In this document: positions 43,976 through 51,715 of the stretch, in pieces | How the letters are laid out: each line of letters opens with the position of its first letter | Numbering within the stretch: position 1 is the first letter of the stretch | Source of the DNA: Thalassospira xianhensis MCCC 1A02616 | GTDB lineage: Bacteria; Pseudomonadota; Alphaproteobacteria; Rhodospirillales; Thalassospiraceae | Direction: 5' to 3' | Length of the DNA: 64,000 nt | NCBI RefSeq assembly: GCF_003326475.1 | Contig: NZ_JPWA01000018.1 | Span: forward strand, 1-64,000 | The notes under the pieces: model-generated | What the model was told of the DNA's origin: nothing | Seen by the model: the letters and a program-made list of their open reading frames with translations, nothing else | Database searches by the model: none | Program-made: the position numbers and the translations under genes

Positions 43976-44578
43976 ATGCTCGCCGCCCCCATAAGCCTTT
44001 ATCTGTCGATGGCCGCCTTCGCACTTGCCGCCTCCATCACGCCCGGGCCGGTCAATATCCTGATCCTGAGCTCCGGCGTGCATTACGGCTTTCGCCCCAG
44101 CCTGCGCCTTGTATTCGGTGCCACCAGCGGTTTTTGCCTGTTGCTGCTTCTGATCGGGTTGGGCTTGCATGAATTGCTGGTGATTTTCCCCAACCTGACC
44201 ACGATCATCCAATGGGCCGGGGTTGCCTTTTTGCTGTTCATGGCCTTCAAACTTGCTACCGCGTCAGGTGAACTGGGCAAGAGCCGCGCAGAAAAAGGCC
44301 CTTCCATGATCACCGGCGCATTGCTGCAATGGGTTAACCCCAAGGCGTGGCTGGCGGCGGTTGCAGGTATGGGAGCCTATGCTGCCAACGGCGCACCGGC
44401 ACTGGTCTGGGAATTCACCGTGCTTTATTTCGCGGTCTGCTTTGCCTCGGTCGCCTGCTGGGCTTATGCCGGGGCGTTTCTGGGCCGGTTTTTAAATGAT
44501 GCCGCCCATATCCGGCTGTTTAACCGGATCATGGCCGTTCTGTTGATCGCAAGTGCGGCTTATCTGATCGTCAACTGA
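43976..44578 (+). CDS. LysE/RhtB-family amino-acid exporter
   Basis: 200 aa, six helices. Motif ASITPGPVNILILSSGVHYG at 19-38 is the LysE/RhtB signature; LLQWVNPKAWLAAVAGMGAY is the second. AGAGGAAC precedes the ATG at 43976. It exports amino acids or analogues across the inner membrane. It is convergent with an AraC-type regulator (5 bp between stops), a common arrangement in which the regulator controls the exporter. Confidence 0.9.
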   Translation: MLAAPISLYLSMAAFALAASITPGPVNILILSSGVHYGFRPSLRLVFGATSGFCLLLLLIGLGLHELLVIFPNLTTIIQWAGVAFLLFMAFKLATASGELGKSRAEKGPSMITGALLQWVNPKAWLAAVAGMGAYAANGAPALVWEFTVLYFAVCFASVACWAYAGAFLGRFLNDAAHIRLFNRIMAVLLIASAAYLIVN

Positions 44579-44583
44579 TAGCA

Positions 44584-45429
44584 TCACGCGACATGCGCCA
44601 TCGCATAATGGCGGGGCGTGGTTGCCATCAGGCGTTTGAAAACCCGTTGAAAATGCGCCTGATCGGCAAAACCGCAATCAAGAGCCACATCAACAATCCG
44701 CTCCCCGCGCTTGAGCGCATGGCGCGCCTTCTGCACCCGGCAATTGATCAGATAGGCATAGGGCGTCATGCCATGTGCCTTTTTGAACGCGCGCACCAGA
44801 TAGGATCTCGAAACACCAATCACACCAGCAAGATCATCAAGATTGACGTCCTCGGCGCAATAGGTCCGGATATAGTCGGCGACCCGGTTCATCTTGCTTT
44901 TATCCGCCACACCAGACCCATTATGCAAGATGCCGCGCCGGTCAAGCGCCACATGCAGATCGGCAAAGAACGACACCATTGTGCTTTCCTTGGCCAGCTG
45001 GTCACAATCGGGATCAATCAATGTATCGGCAAGGCTTTGCAGGCCGGAATACAGCAACGGACTATGGCTGATGGTGTCGGAAAACATCGCAAACCGCCCA
45101 GCGGCATCGGCATCGATTTCCACCTGCAAATCCAGAAGCCATGCCGGATCGACAAACAGCATGTCATAACACCATCCCCCACCCGGCACCGGGTTGCAGC
45201 CATGAACATCCTCGGGATTGAGCACAACAACCGATCCCTTGCCGGTTTCATGGGTCTTGCCCCGGTTCCAATAGGTACTGCGCCCGCCCTTAACGATGCC
45301 GATTGAAAACGTGTCGTGGCTGTGCCGTTCATAACAAACACCCCGCCCATCATCGACCCGGCGCAGTTCGACAAACGGCAAACCGGCATCGCGCCAGAAA
45401 CACTGATTATCTGATTTTGCCTTGCCCAT
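44584..45429 (-). CDS. AraC-family transcriptional regulator
   Basis: 281 aa. The N-terminal cupin-like AraC ligand domain (about 1-170; ERHSHDTFSIGIVKGGRSTY) and a double HTH at about 185-280: LDDLAGVIGVSRSYLVRAFK and VDVALDCGFADQAHFQRVFK. It is the PF02311-type class that often senses amino acids or small metabolites. It may control the convergent LysE exporter, an inference from context. Confidence 0.9.
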   Translation of the reverse strand: MGKAKSDNQCFWRDAGLPFVELRRVDDGRGVCYERHSHDTFSIGIVKGGRSTYWNRGKTHETGKGSVVVLNPEDVHGCNPVPGGGWCYDMLFVDPAWLLDLQVEIDADAAGRFAMFSDTISHSPLLYSGLQSLADTLIDPDCDQLAKESTMVSFFADLHVALDRRGILHNGSGVADKSKMNRVADYIRTYCAEDVNLDDLAGVIGVSRSYLVRAFKKAHGMTPYAYLINCRVQKARHALKRGERIVDVALDCGFADQAHFQRVFKRLMATTPRHYAMAHVA

Positions 45430-45530
45430 TGAAACGCCTGCACCATCTTTGGGAATGAAAACGCGAAAATCCGAAGATAGGTTAATTTCACCGGTGGCAC
45501 CAGTGGCCGGACCTGATTATAGTCCCCCAA

Positions 45531-48299
45531 ATGTTCGATGATCGTTCTGATCCCACGCCCAAATTCATGCCACCCGACGCACCCGTTATGGTCGTCGGAT
45601 TGCGCCATGCTGTCTTTCTATCGCCCGACGGGGAAATAGAAGAATTGCCACATGGCGCGGCGGCCAAGCGTGCGCGATCCCAACGCCCTATATTGGTCCA
45701 TACCCCGGCATCAGCACGACGGATGAAATCCGATCCGTTTCCGGCCCATGATTTGCTGGAACTGTTTGCCTTTGTCCGCCCGGCGCAGTTTTGCGTCCCC
45801 ACACCGCGCGGGCTTGCCATGGCGACGGGGCAACGGGCTTGCGATGATCTGATCGGACAGGCTGAGGCCTTGGCCGAAGCAATGAAACGGTTATTGCAGG
45901 AACTTGCCACACTGCCACGTGAAAAACGTGCGCGCGCGCTTTCCATCGCATGGCCGATGGCGCGCGGGCATTGGATGTGGGGTGTACCGGTTCTGGCGGC
46001 CCTTGGTGCGGATGGTGACGGGCCACATAAATTTGCCGTCTATGAAGGGCTTAAAGTCTGGAAGAAAATGGGCGAATGGACCGAACATGCCCCTCCGCCC
46101 CCGCCCGGCAACAATCCGGTCGATCCCAAAGACGCCCGCGAACGGTTAAAAAAGCTTCTGGGCGAAGGGGCGGAAGAACGCCCGCAACAGGCAGATTATG
46201 CATCTGCCGTTTGTTCGGCCTTTGCGCCGCGCACCGCCGAAGGCACGCCCAATATCGTCTTGGCCGAAGCTGGGACCGGAACGGGAAAGACGCTGGGCTA
46301 TGTTGCCCCGGCATCAATCTGGGCACAAAAGAATGACGGGGCGGTGTGGATTTCAACCTATACCCGCAACCTGCAACGTCAGATCGATCAGGAACTGAAC
46401 CGTCTTTATGACGATCCCAAGGACAAACGCCTGAAGGCGGTCGTGCGCAAGGGCCGCGAAAATTACCTGTGCCTTCTGAATTTCGAAGAAGCCCAAAGAC
46501 CGCTGGCGCAACAGCCCCATCAGGCGATCCCGCTGGGGCTTATGGCGCGCTGGGCATCGCAAACGCGCGATGGCGATATGGTCGGCGGTGATTTCCCGGC
46601 ATGGCTGACGGAACTGATCGGGAACCGCTTTACCAGTGCGCTTGCCGATCAGCGCGGCGAATGCATTTATGCCGCCTGCCCGCATTATTCGCGCTGCTTT
46701 GTTGAAAAAACCGTGCGTCGTGCAAGGTCGGCTGAGATCGTGGTCGCCAACCATGCACTGGTGATGGTTCAGGCTGCGCTTGGCGGGCTTGACGATGCGT
46801 CGATGCCGACCCGATATGTCTTTGACGAAGGACATCACCTGTTTGATGCCGCCGACAAGGCCTTTTCCGCACACCTGACCGGGCAGGAAGGTGCAGAATT
46901 GCGCCGCTGGTTATTGGGTGCCGAAAACAAGGGCCAGTCACGCGCACGCGGTCTTAAACAACGTCTTGAAACCCTGATCATGGATCGGGACGAGCTTCGC
47001 GATGCCGTAAATGCGGTGATCCAGGCCGCCCAATGCCTGCCCGAACAGGGCTGGCTGATGCGCATCCATGACGGGGCCGAACATGCCAAGGGCCCGGCGG
47101 AATTGTTCCTTGCCCATGTGCGGGCACAGGTCATGGCACGTGCCGCCGAAGGCGACCGGGGCTATTCGATTGAAACCGATTGCAAACCGGCCATTGACCC
47201 GGTTCTGGCCAGTGCAGCGGATCTAGATCGTGCGTTAGGCGCCCTTGAAAAACCGGCCAAGGCCCTGATCAAGATCATCGCCCATATGCTGGATGAAAAG
47301 GCCGACGAGCTTGAAAGTGCCGAACGCCAGCGCCTTGATGCAGCGATGCGTTCCCTTGAACGGCGTGCGATCATGCAGGTTGCCGCATGGCGCGGGATGC
47401 TTGAAAGCCTTGTCGATGCCACCCCGCCGGAATTTGTCGACTGGTTTGCCATCGAACGGCAGTTTGGCCGCGATTTTGATGTCGGCATGCACCGCCATCA
47501 TATCGACCCCACATTGCCCCTGACCGCGGCCCTGGCACCCTCCGCCCATGGGTTGGTGATCACGTCGGCCACGCTCCGCGATGGCACGGGCGATGAAATG
47601 TTTGACTGGGGCGTTGCCGAAGATCGCACCGGCGCATCGCACATGCCGATGCCTGCGATCCGGGCGGCGATGAAGAGCCCCTATGACTACGCCAAACAGA
47701 CCAAGGTTTTCATCATCAATGACCTTGGGCGCGAGAACCCCGACCATGTGGCAGCGGCCTATCGCGAACTGTTTCTCGCGTCCGGTGGCGGGGCACTTGG
47801 CCTGTTTACCGCGATCAACCGTTTGCGGGCGGTTTACGAACGCCTGACCGGGCCGCTAGATGATGCCGGGTTGCAACTTCTGGCGCAGCATATTGACGGC
47901 ATGGATGTATCCACCCTGATTGACATTTTCCGGGTTGAACGCGATGCCTGTCTATTGGGTACCGATGCGGTACGCGACGGGGTCGATGTGCCGGGGGATA
48001 GCCTTCGCCTTATCGTGTTTGACCGCGTGCCATGGCCACGCCCCGATATCCTGCACCGGGCGCGTAAGGCTGCATTTCATGGTGCACGCTATGATGACAT
48101 GTTAACGCGTCTGCGGATGAAGCAGGCCTTTGGCCGCCTTGTTCGCCGTGCAGAAGACCGTGGGGTTTTTGTACTGCTTGATAACAGGATGCCGTCGCGA
48201 TTGCTGGGTGCATTCCCCGAAGACGTCAACGTGCAACGGGTTGGCATGCGCGAAGCAATTGAACAGACGCGCGCATTTCTGCGTCCCAGTCAGGTTTGA
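45531..48299 (+). CDS. DinG-type superfamily 2 DNA helicase with Fe-S cluster
   Basis: 922 aa. Walker A AEAGTGTGKT at 245-254 (Lys253), DEGH box at 432-435 (VFDEGHHLFDAADK). Four Cys between these suggest the XPD/DinG iron-sulphur domain (RENYLCLL, GECIYAACPHYSRCF). C-terminal motifs: ALGLFTAINRLRAVYERL, GTDAVRDGVDVPGDSLRLIV and MKQAFGRLVRRAED. The N-terminal 200 residues lack the helicase fold and contain LHTPASARRMKSDPFPAHDL, typical of the alphaproteobacterial long form, as I remember it. A 5'-3' helicase acting on damaged or structured DNA. The ATG at 45531 lacks a good ribosome site; the ATG at 45567 is an alternative. Confidence 0.9.
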   Translation: MFDDRSDPTPKFMPPDAPVMVVGLRHAVFLSPDGEIEELPHGAAAKRARSQRPILVHTPASARRMKSDPFPAHDLLELFAFVRPAQFCVPTPRGLAMATGQRACDDLIGQAEALAEAMKRLLQELATLPREKRARALSIAWPMARGHWMWGVPVLAALGADGDGPHKFAVYEGLKVWKKMGEWTEHAPPPPPGNNPVDPKDARERLKKLLGEGAEERPQQADYASAVCSAFAPRTAEGTPNIVLAEAGTGTGKTLGYVAPASIWAQKNDGAVWISTYTRNLQRQIDQELNRLYDDPKDKRLKAVVRKGRENYLCLLNFEEAQRPLAQQPHQAIPLGLMARWASQTRDGDMVGGDFPAWLTELIGNRFTSALADQRGECIYAACPHYSRCFVEKTVRRARSAEIVVANHALVMVQAALGGLDDASMPTRYVFDEGHHLFDAADKAFSAHLTGQEGAELRRWLLGAENKGQSRARGLKQRLETLIMDRDELRDAVNAVIQAAQCLPEQGWLMRIHDGAEHAKGPAELFLAHVRAQVMARAAEGDRGYSIETDCKPAIDPVLASAADLDRALGALEKPAKALIKIIAHMLDEKADELESAERQRLDAAMRSLERRAIMQVAAWRGMLESLVDATPPEFVDWFAIERQFGRDFDVGMHRHHIDPTLPLTAALAPSAHGLVITSATLRDGTGDEMFDWGVAEDRTGASHMPMPAIRAAMKSPYDYAKQTKVFIINDLGRENPDHVAAAYRELFLASGGGALGLFTAINRLRAVYERLTGPLDDAGLQLLAQHIDGMDVSTLIDIFRVERDACLLGTDAVRDGVDVPGDSLRLIVFDRVPWPRPDILHRARKAAFHGARYDDMLTRLRMKQAFGRLVRRAEDRGVFVLLDNRMPSRLLGAFPEDVNVQRVGMREAIEQTRAFLRPSQV

Positions 48300-48640
48300 G
48301 CACCGGGGAAACCTTGCAGGTCTTTCCCCCACTCTTTCGCCCACAATCCCAAAGGCACCAGCATTTTATAAAGTTCCCGTCCGCGCAGGGTGACCCGATA
48401 TCCCGTGGTATCGTGATCAACTAGACAGGCAGCGCGCAGCTCGGCGATCCGGGTATTGAGTGTTGTGGGTGACAGGTTATCACATTTTTCCTGAAGTTCG
48501 CGAAAGGTACAGGGCCCCTGCTCGGACAGGGTCCAGACAATTCCCATCGCCCAACGCCGCCCCAAAAGATCGAATAGCACCATGATCGGCGCGCCGCTTT
48601 GCGAACCGCGAACGGGTTTTCCGGGGGCAGGTATTTTCAT
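48290..48640 (-). CDS. HxlR-family transcriptional regulator
   Basis: 116 aa from the ATG at 48640-48638 (MKIPAPGKPVRG), with GAGGG 8 nt upstream; the frame is open further but unsupported. Winged HTH of the HxlR class: LLGRRWAMGIVWTLSEQGPC, then FRELQEKCDNLSPTTLNTRI and GYRVTLRGRELYKMLVPLG. The last 10 nt overlap the end of the convergent helicase gene. It is divergent from the SMP-30 gene with TAGCA/TGCTA half-sites in the gap (48672-48717), so it may regulate that gene. Confidence 0.88.
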   Translation of the reverse strand: MKIPAPGKPVRGSQSGAPIMVLFDLLGRRWAMGIVWTLSEQGPCTFRELQEKCDNLSPTTLNTRIAELRAACLVDHDTTGYRVTLRGRELYKMLVPLGLWAKEWGKDLQGFPGAQT

Positions 48641-48741
48641 CCTTCGATCCCTCTTGTGCGCTACATAAATGGTAGCATTGCCGGATTGACCTTTCATTGC
48701 TATGAATATTGTAGCAGTCACCTCACAGGAAGGAAACCGAT

Positions 48742-49659
48742 ATGGCCGAAACCGATTTTGAAATTCTTGATCCGCGGTTTAAAACGCTGGTGAAAACCAG
48801 TGCGGTGATCGAAAAACTCTGGTCAGGTGGCCGCTGGACCGAAGGTCCGGCCTATTTTCCAGCGCTTAAATCGCTGGTGTTTTCCGATATACCGAATGAC
48901 CGCCTGATGCGGTTTGACGAGACTACAGGTCAGACCGGTATTCTGATGGGCGGGCGTGATCGCTATGTAAATGGCAATACCGTCGACCGGCAGGGTCGGC
49001 TGGTCAGTTGCGAACATGGCGGGCGGTGCATTACACGTACCGAACATGACGGTCGCTTGACCGTTCTGGCCGACCGTTATGAGGGCAAACGGTTCAACAG
49101 CCCCAATGACCTTGTCGTCAAATCTGATGGCTCGATCTGGTTTACCGATCCGGCATATGGCATTGATTCCGATTATGAGGGCTTTCGCGACGAACCCGAA
49201 ATTGATGGTTGCCACGTTTACCGGATTGACGGCGTGACAGGCAAAATCACCCGCGTTGCCGATGATTTCAAACGCCCCAACGGGTTGGCATTCTCACCCG
49301 ATGAAAGAAAACTTTACATCGCCGACACAGGTGCCACCCATTTCGAAAGCGGCGAACGCCACATAAGGGGTTTCGATGTCCGCGATGACAACAGCCTTGC
49401 AGGAGGTGACGTTTTTGCTCAATGCAGCAACGGACTGTTTGACGGCTTCCGGTTGGACAATGCCGGACGGCTTTGGTGCAGCGCCACCGACGGTGTGCAT
49501 TGCCTGTCCGATACCGGTGATCTGATCGGCAAGATTCTTGTGCCTGAACGGGTATCGAATGTCTGCTTTGGCGGCCCGAAAAACAATCGCCTGTTCATCA
49601 CCGCGACCGGATCGCTTTATTCCGTCCTGCTGCCGACCACAGGCCTTCGGACATTTTAA
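48742..49659 (+). CDS. SMP-30/gluconolactonase-family protein
   Basis: 305 aa six-bladed beta-propeller. Metal ligands expected for the family are visible: Glu34 (WTEGPAYF), Asn180 (RPNGLAFSPDE) and Asp234 (GLFDGFRLDNAG), with Asn122 (FNSPNDLVV) nearby. It hydrolyses sugar lactones or related esters; soluble and without signal peptide. GGAAGGAAA precedes the ATG at 48742. Divergent from an HxlR regulator. No sugar dehydrogenase gene adjoins it, so the substrate cannot be proposed. Confidence 0.88.
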   Translation: MAETDFEILDPRFKTLVKTSAVIEKLWSGGRWTEGPAYFPALKSLVFSDIPNDRLMRFDETTGQTGILMGGRDRYVNGNTVDRQGRLVSCEHGGRCITRTEHDGRLTVLADRYEGKRFNSPNDLVVKSDGSIWFTDPAYGIDSDYEGFRDEPEIDGCHVYRIDGVTGKITRVADDFKRPNGLAFSPDERKLYIADTGATHFESGERHIRGFDVRDDNSLAGGDVFAQCSNGLFDGFRLDNAGRLWCSATDGVHCLSDTGDLIGKILVPERVSNVCFGGPKNNRLFITATGSLYSVLLPTTGLRTF

Positions 49660-49746
49660 GGCCATGGACAAAGCGCGTTTGACCAACGCGACCTTTCACC
49701 CCATATCCGAAGGGCGAGATGGACCGACACATAAAAGGATAAACCG

Positions 49747-49968
49747 ATGTCCCGCCCCCCCCTGAAGGAAGCGATAGAACATTGCCGGGCCGAGGTCATG
49801 GCGGCCTCGGGTGTGGTTGGCGTGGCGGCCGGTGTGTCGCGCATCCATCCCGACCGCCAATGCATTCATGTCTATGTGTCCTGCCCCGGCTGGCCGGACG
49901 GCGTTCCCCATGATGTTGACGGCTACGATGTAGAGTTGATTCCAGGCAAGGGTTTTACAGCCTTTTGA
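49747..49968 (+). CDS. Small protein resembling the N-terminal domain of the next protease
   Basis: 73 aa; AAAGGAT precedes the ATG. SGVVGVAAGVSRIHPDRQC, then IHVYVSCPGWP and DGYDVELIPG resemble the pattern 'VvGVa.G..., i.VyV..., P..idGy.V' that also appears at the start of the downstream protease (INGYSLGRKTVKGVDTGELA, VIFVNRK, IPNLV). It looks like a stand-alone copy of that N-terminal module, 94 bp upstream on the same strand. It could be an inhibitor, chaperone or unrelated small module. No catalytic motif. Confidence 0.65.
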   Translation: MSRPPLKEAIEHCRAEVMAASGVVGVAAGVSRIHPDRQCIHVYVSCPGWPDGVPHDVDGYDVELIPGKGFTAF

Positions 49969-50062
49969 GTGCCATAAACCCCTGTCATGCTGAACAAAAC
50001 CGGTAATAAAAGCCGGAAAATCCGGAGCAGAACCGTGATAACAGCAATAGGGAATCCCAACC

Positions 50063-51082
50063 ATGACACGGGCCAATTTTGCGCAATATCGGGACTTCAT
50101 CCGTCAAACCAACCAGTTCGATCCGCTGCTGGAACGCGGCGAAATAAACGGTTATTCGCTGGGCCGGAAAACCGTGAAGGGGGTCGATACTGGCGAGCTT
50201 GCCATCGTCATTTTCGTGAACCGTAAAATCGCGGCAAGCCAGCTTGCTCTGTCGCACCGCATCCCCAATCTGGTACAGCATCCCGCAGGTAGTGGCGGCA
50301 CGGTCGATTTCATTACCGATGTTCAGGAAGCAAGCTTTTCGCGCCGTTCGCTAACCGGGCGAGAACGCCCAGCCACCAGCGGCATCAGCATCGGCCATGT
50401 TGATATCACCGCCGGAACACTGGGCGGATTGATGCGTGACCGGCGAAGCGGGGCGGTCGTGATCCTGTCGAATAATCATGTTCTGGCCAATTCGAACGAT
50501 GCGCGACCGGGCGATGCCATCCTGCAACCGGGCATTGCCGATGGCGGCCATGATCCGGACGATGTGATTGCCGGTCTGGCCCGGTTTGTGCCGATTGATT
50601 TTCGCGACAATGCCGAAAACCGCATGGATGCAGCGATTGCTGCACCGCTTGAACCCGCAGCCGAATATGTCCGCTGGCACACGCAGAATATCGGGCCGGA
50701 AACACCTGGGAAAACGCGCAATCTTGGCGACGGCGACCTTGGCACGACGGTTCATAAAACCGGGCGCACCACCGGTCATACGAAAGGGTCGATACAGGGT
50801 CTTTATGCCACCGTGCAGGTCAGTTACGGCGACGCCGGAAATGCTGTTTTCATCGATCAGGTGATCATTTCCCAACCGCTGGGTCAGGGCGATTTTTCAC
50901 GCGGTGGCGATTCCGGTTCGCTGGTTTATGACGATGACAATGTCTGTATCGGGTTGCTGTTTGCCGGATCGGAAAGCACTGCGCGCGATCCGGGCACAAC
51001 CATCATCACCCCGATCGAGGTCGTGATGAAGGAACTTGATCTTGAACTGATCACGCCGGGTGCCTTCCCGCATGATCCGTGA
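50063..51082 (+). CDS. Trypsin-like serine protease with N-terminal module (Nal1-like)
   Basis: 339 aa. Catalytic triad: His139 (ILSNNHVLANS), Asp189 (ENRMDAAIAA), Ser284 (SRGGDSGSLVYDD). The first 85 residues form a separate alpha/beta module (INGYSLGRKTVKGVDTGELA, IVIFVNRKI, RIPNLV). No signal peptide, so probably cytoplasmic or moved by another route. The triad order His-Asp-Ser and the GDSGS motif are those of chymotrypsin-fold proteases; domain layout is similar to Nal1-like peptidases. The substrate is unknown. It follows a small protein similar to its own N-terminus. A leftward HdeD gene starts 10 bp beyond its stop. Confidence 0.82.
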   Translation: MTRANFAQYRDFIRQTNQFDPLLERGEINGYSLGRKTVKGVDTGELAIVIFVNRKIAASQLALSHRIPNLVQHPAGSGGTVDFITDVQEASFSRRSLTGRERPATSGISIGHVDITAGTLGGLMRDRRSGAVVILSNNHVLANSNDARPGDAILQPGIADGGHDPDDVIAGLARFVPIDFRDNAENRMDAAIAAPLEPAAEYVRWHTQNIGPETPGKTRNLGDGDLGTTVHKTGRTTGHTKGSIQGLYATVQVSYGDAGNAVFIDQVIISQPLGQGDFSRGGDSGSLVYDDDNVCIGLLFAGSESTARDPGTTIITPIEVVMKELDLELITPGAFPHDP

Positions 51083-51092
51083 TCGGCAATAG

Positions 51093-51662
51093 CTAGCGGA
51101 TAGAAACCTTGCCCATCGCCATCGATACCATCAGGTAACTGAAACCCGATGACAGCAGATTGATGCCCAGCAAAAGCCCGATAGCCCATGTCGCGGAACT
51201 TGGCAGTTCGGCGAAGATCAGGATACCGGCAAGCACCGCGATCCCACCAGAAAACAGCATCCATTTCCAGCCTGGAAACTGGCTGAGCCGAAACGCCATG
51301 ACAAGTTCAAGAAGCCCCTGCAGGATAAAGGCAATCGCCAGCAAAACCGTCAGGGTCACAATCCCGGTCAACGGGAAAAACGCCAGCCACCCGCCGACAA
51401 GCGCAAACAGAACGCCTTGCACCACATCGATCCAGCGGCGCGTTGGTGTATCGGCATTCCACGCGCCGTAAAAATGCCCGACAGCCCCGATGATAAACAA
51501 CCAGCCGATCACGGTTTTAAACGCAATCGTCGTGGCAAACGGGAAGGCGACGGCAAGAATACCCAGCAAAAGCAGAACGATCCCGACAGTCCGAAGCCGT
51601 TTGCGCCCCTTTTCCAGAAGTCCGCGCATTTCCGGCGTACCGTCATTCACGATAAGTGTCAT
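51093..51662 (-). CDS. HdeD/DUF308-family membrane protein
   Basis: 189 aa from the ATG at 51662-51660 (MTLIVNDGTPEMRG), preceded by AGGAACAGGG; a longer start at 51698 lacks support. Six hydrophobic segments arranged as three pairs of the DUF308 repeat (VGIVLLLLGILAVAFPF, VVQGVLFALVGGWLAFFP, LFSGGIAVLAGILIFAELP). HdeD proteins are linked to acid resistance; the function is unclear. It is 53 bp downstream of the P-type ATPase gene on the same strand, so likely co-transcribed. Confidence 0.85.
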   Translation of the reverse strand: MTLIVNDGTPEMRGLLEKGRKRLRTVGIVLLLLGILAVAFPFATTIAFKTVIGWLFIIGAVGHFYGAWNADTPTRRWIDVVQGVLFALVGGWLAFFPLTGIVTLTVLLAIAFILQGLLELVMAFRLSQFPGWKWMLFSGGIAVLAGILIFAELPSSATWAIGLLLGINLLSSGFSYLMVSMAMGKVSIR

Positions 51663-51715
51663 TACCCTGTTCCTTTGCTTCAAAGACGCCAGCTGCAACT
51701 ATAACCTGTATACTC

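Noticed and set aside
48672-48717. TAGCA/TGCTA half-sites as a confirmed HxlR operator
   Set aside because: Short 5-bp arms with a large gap are too weak to list as a feature; mentioned only in the HxlR gene entry.
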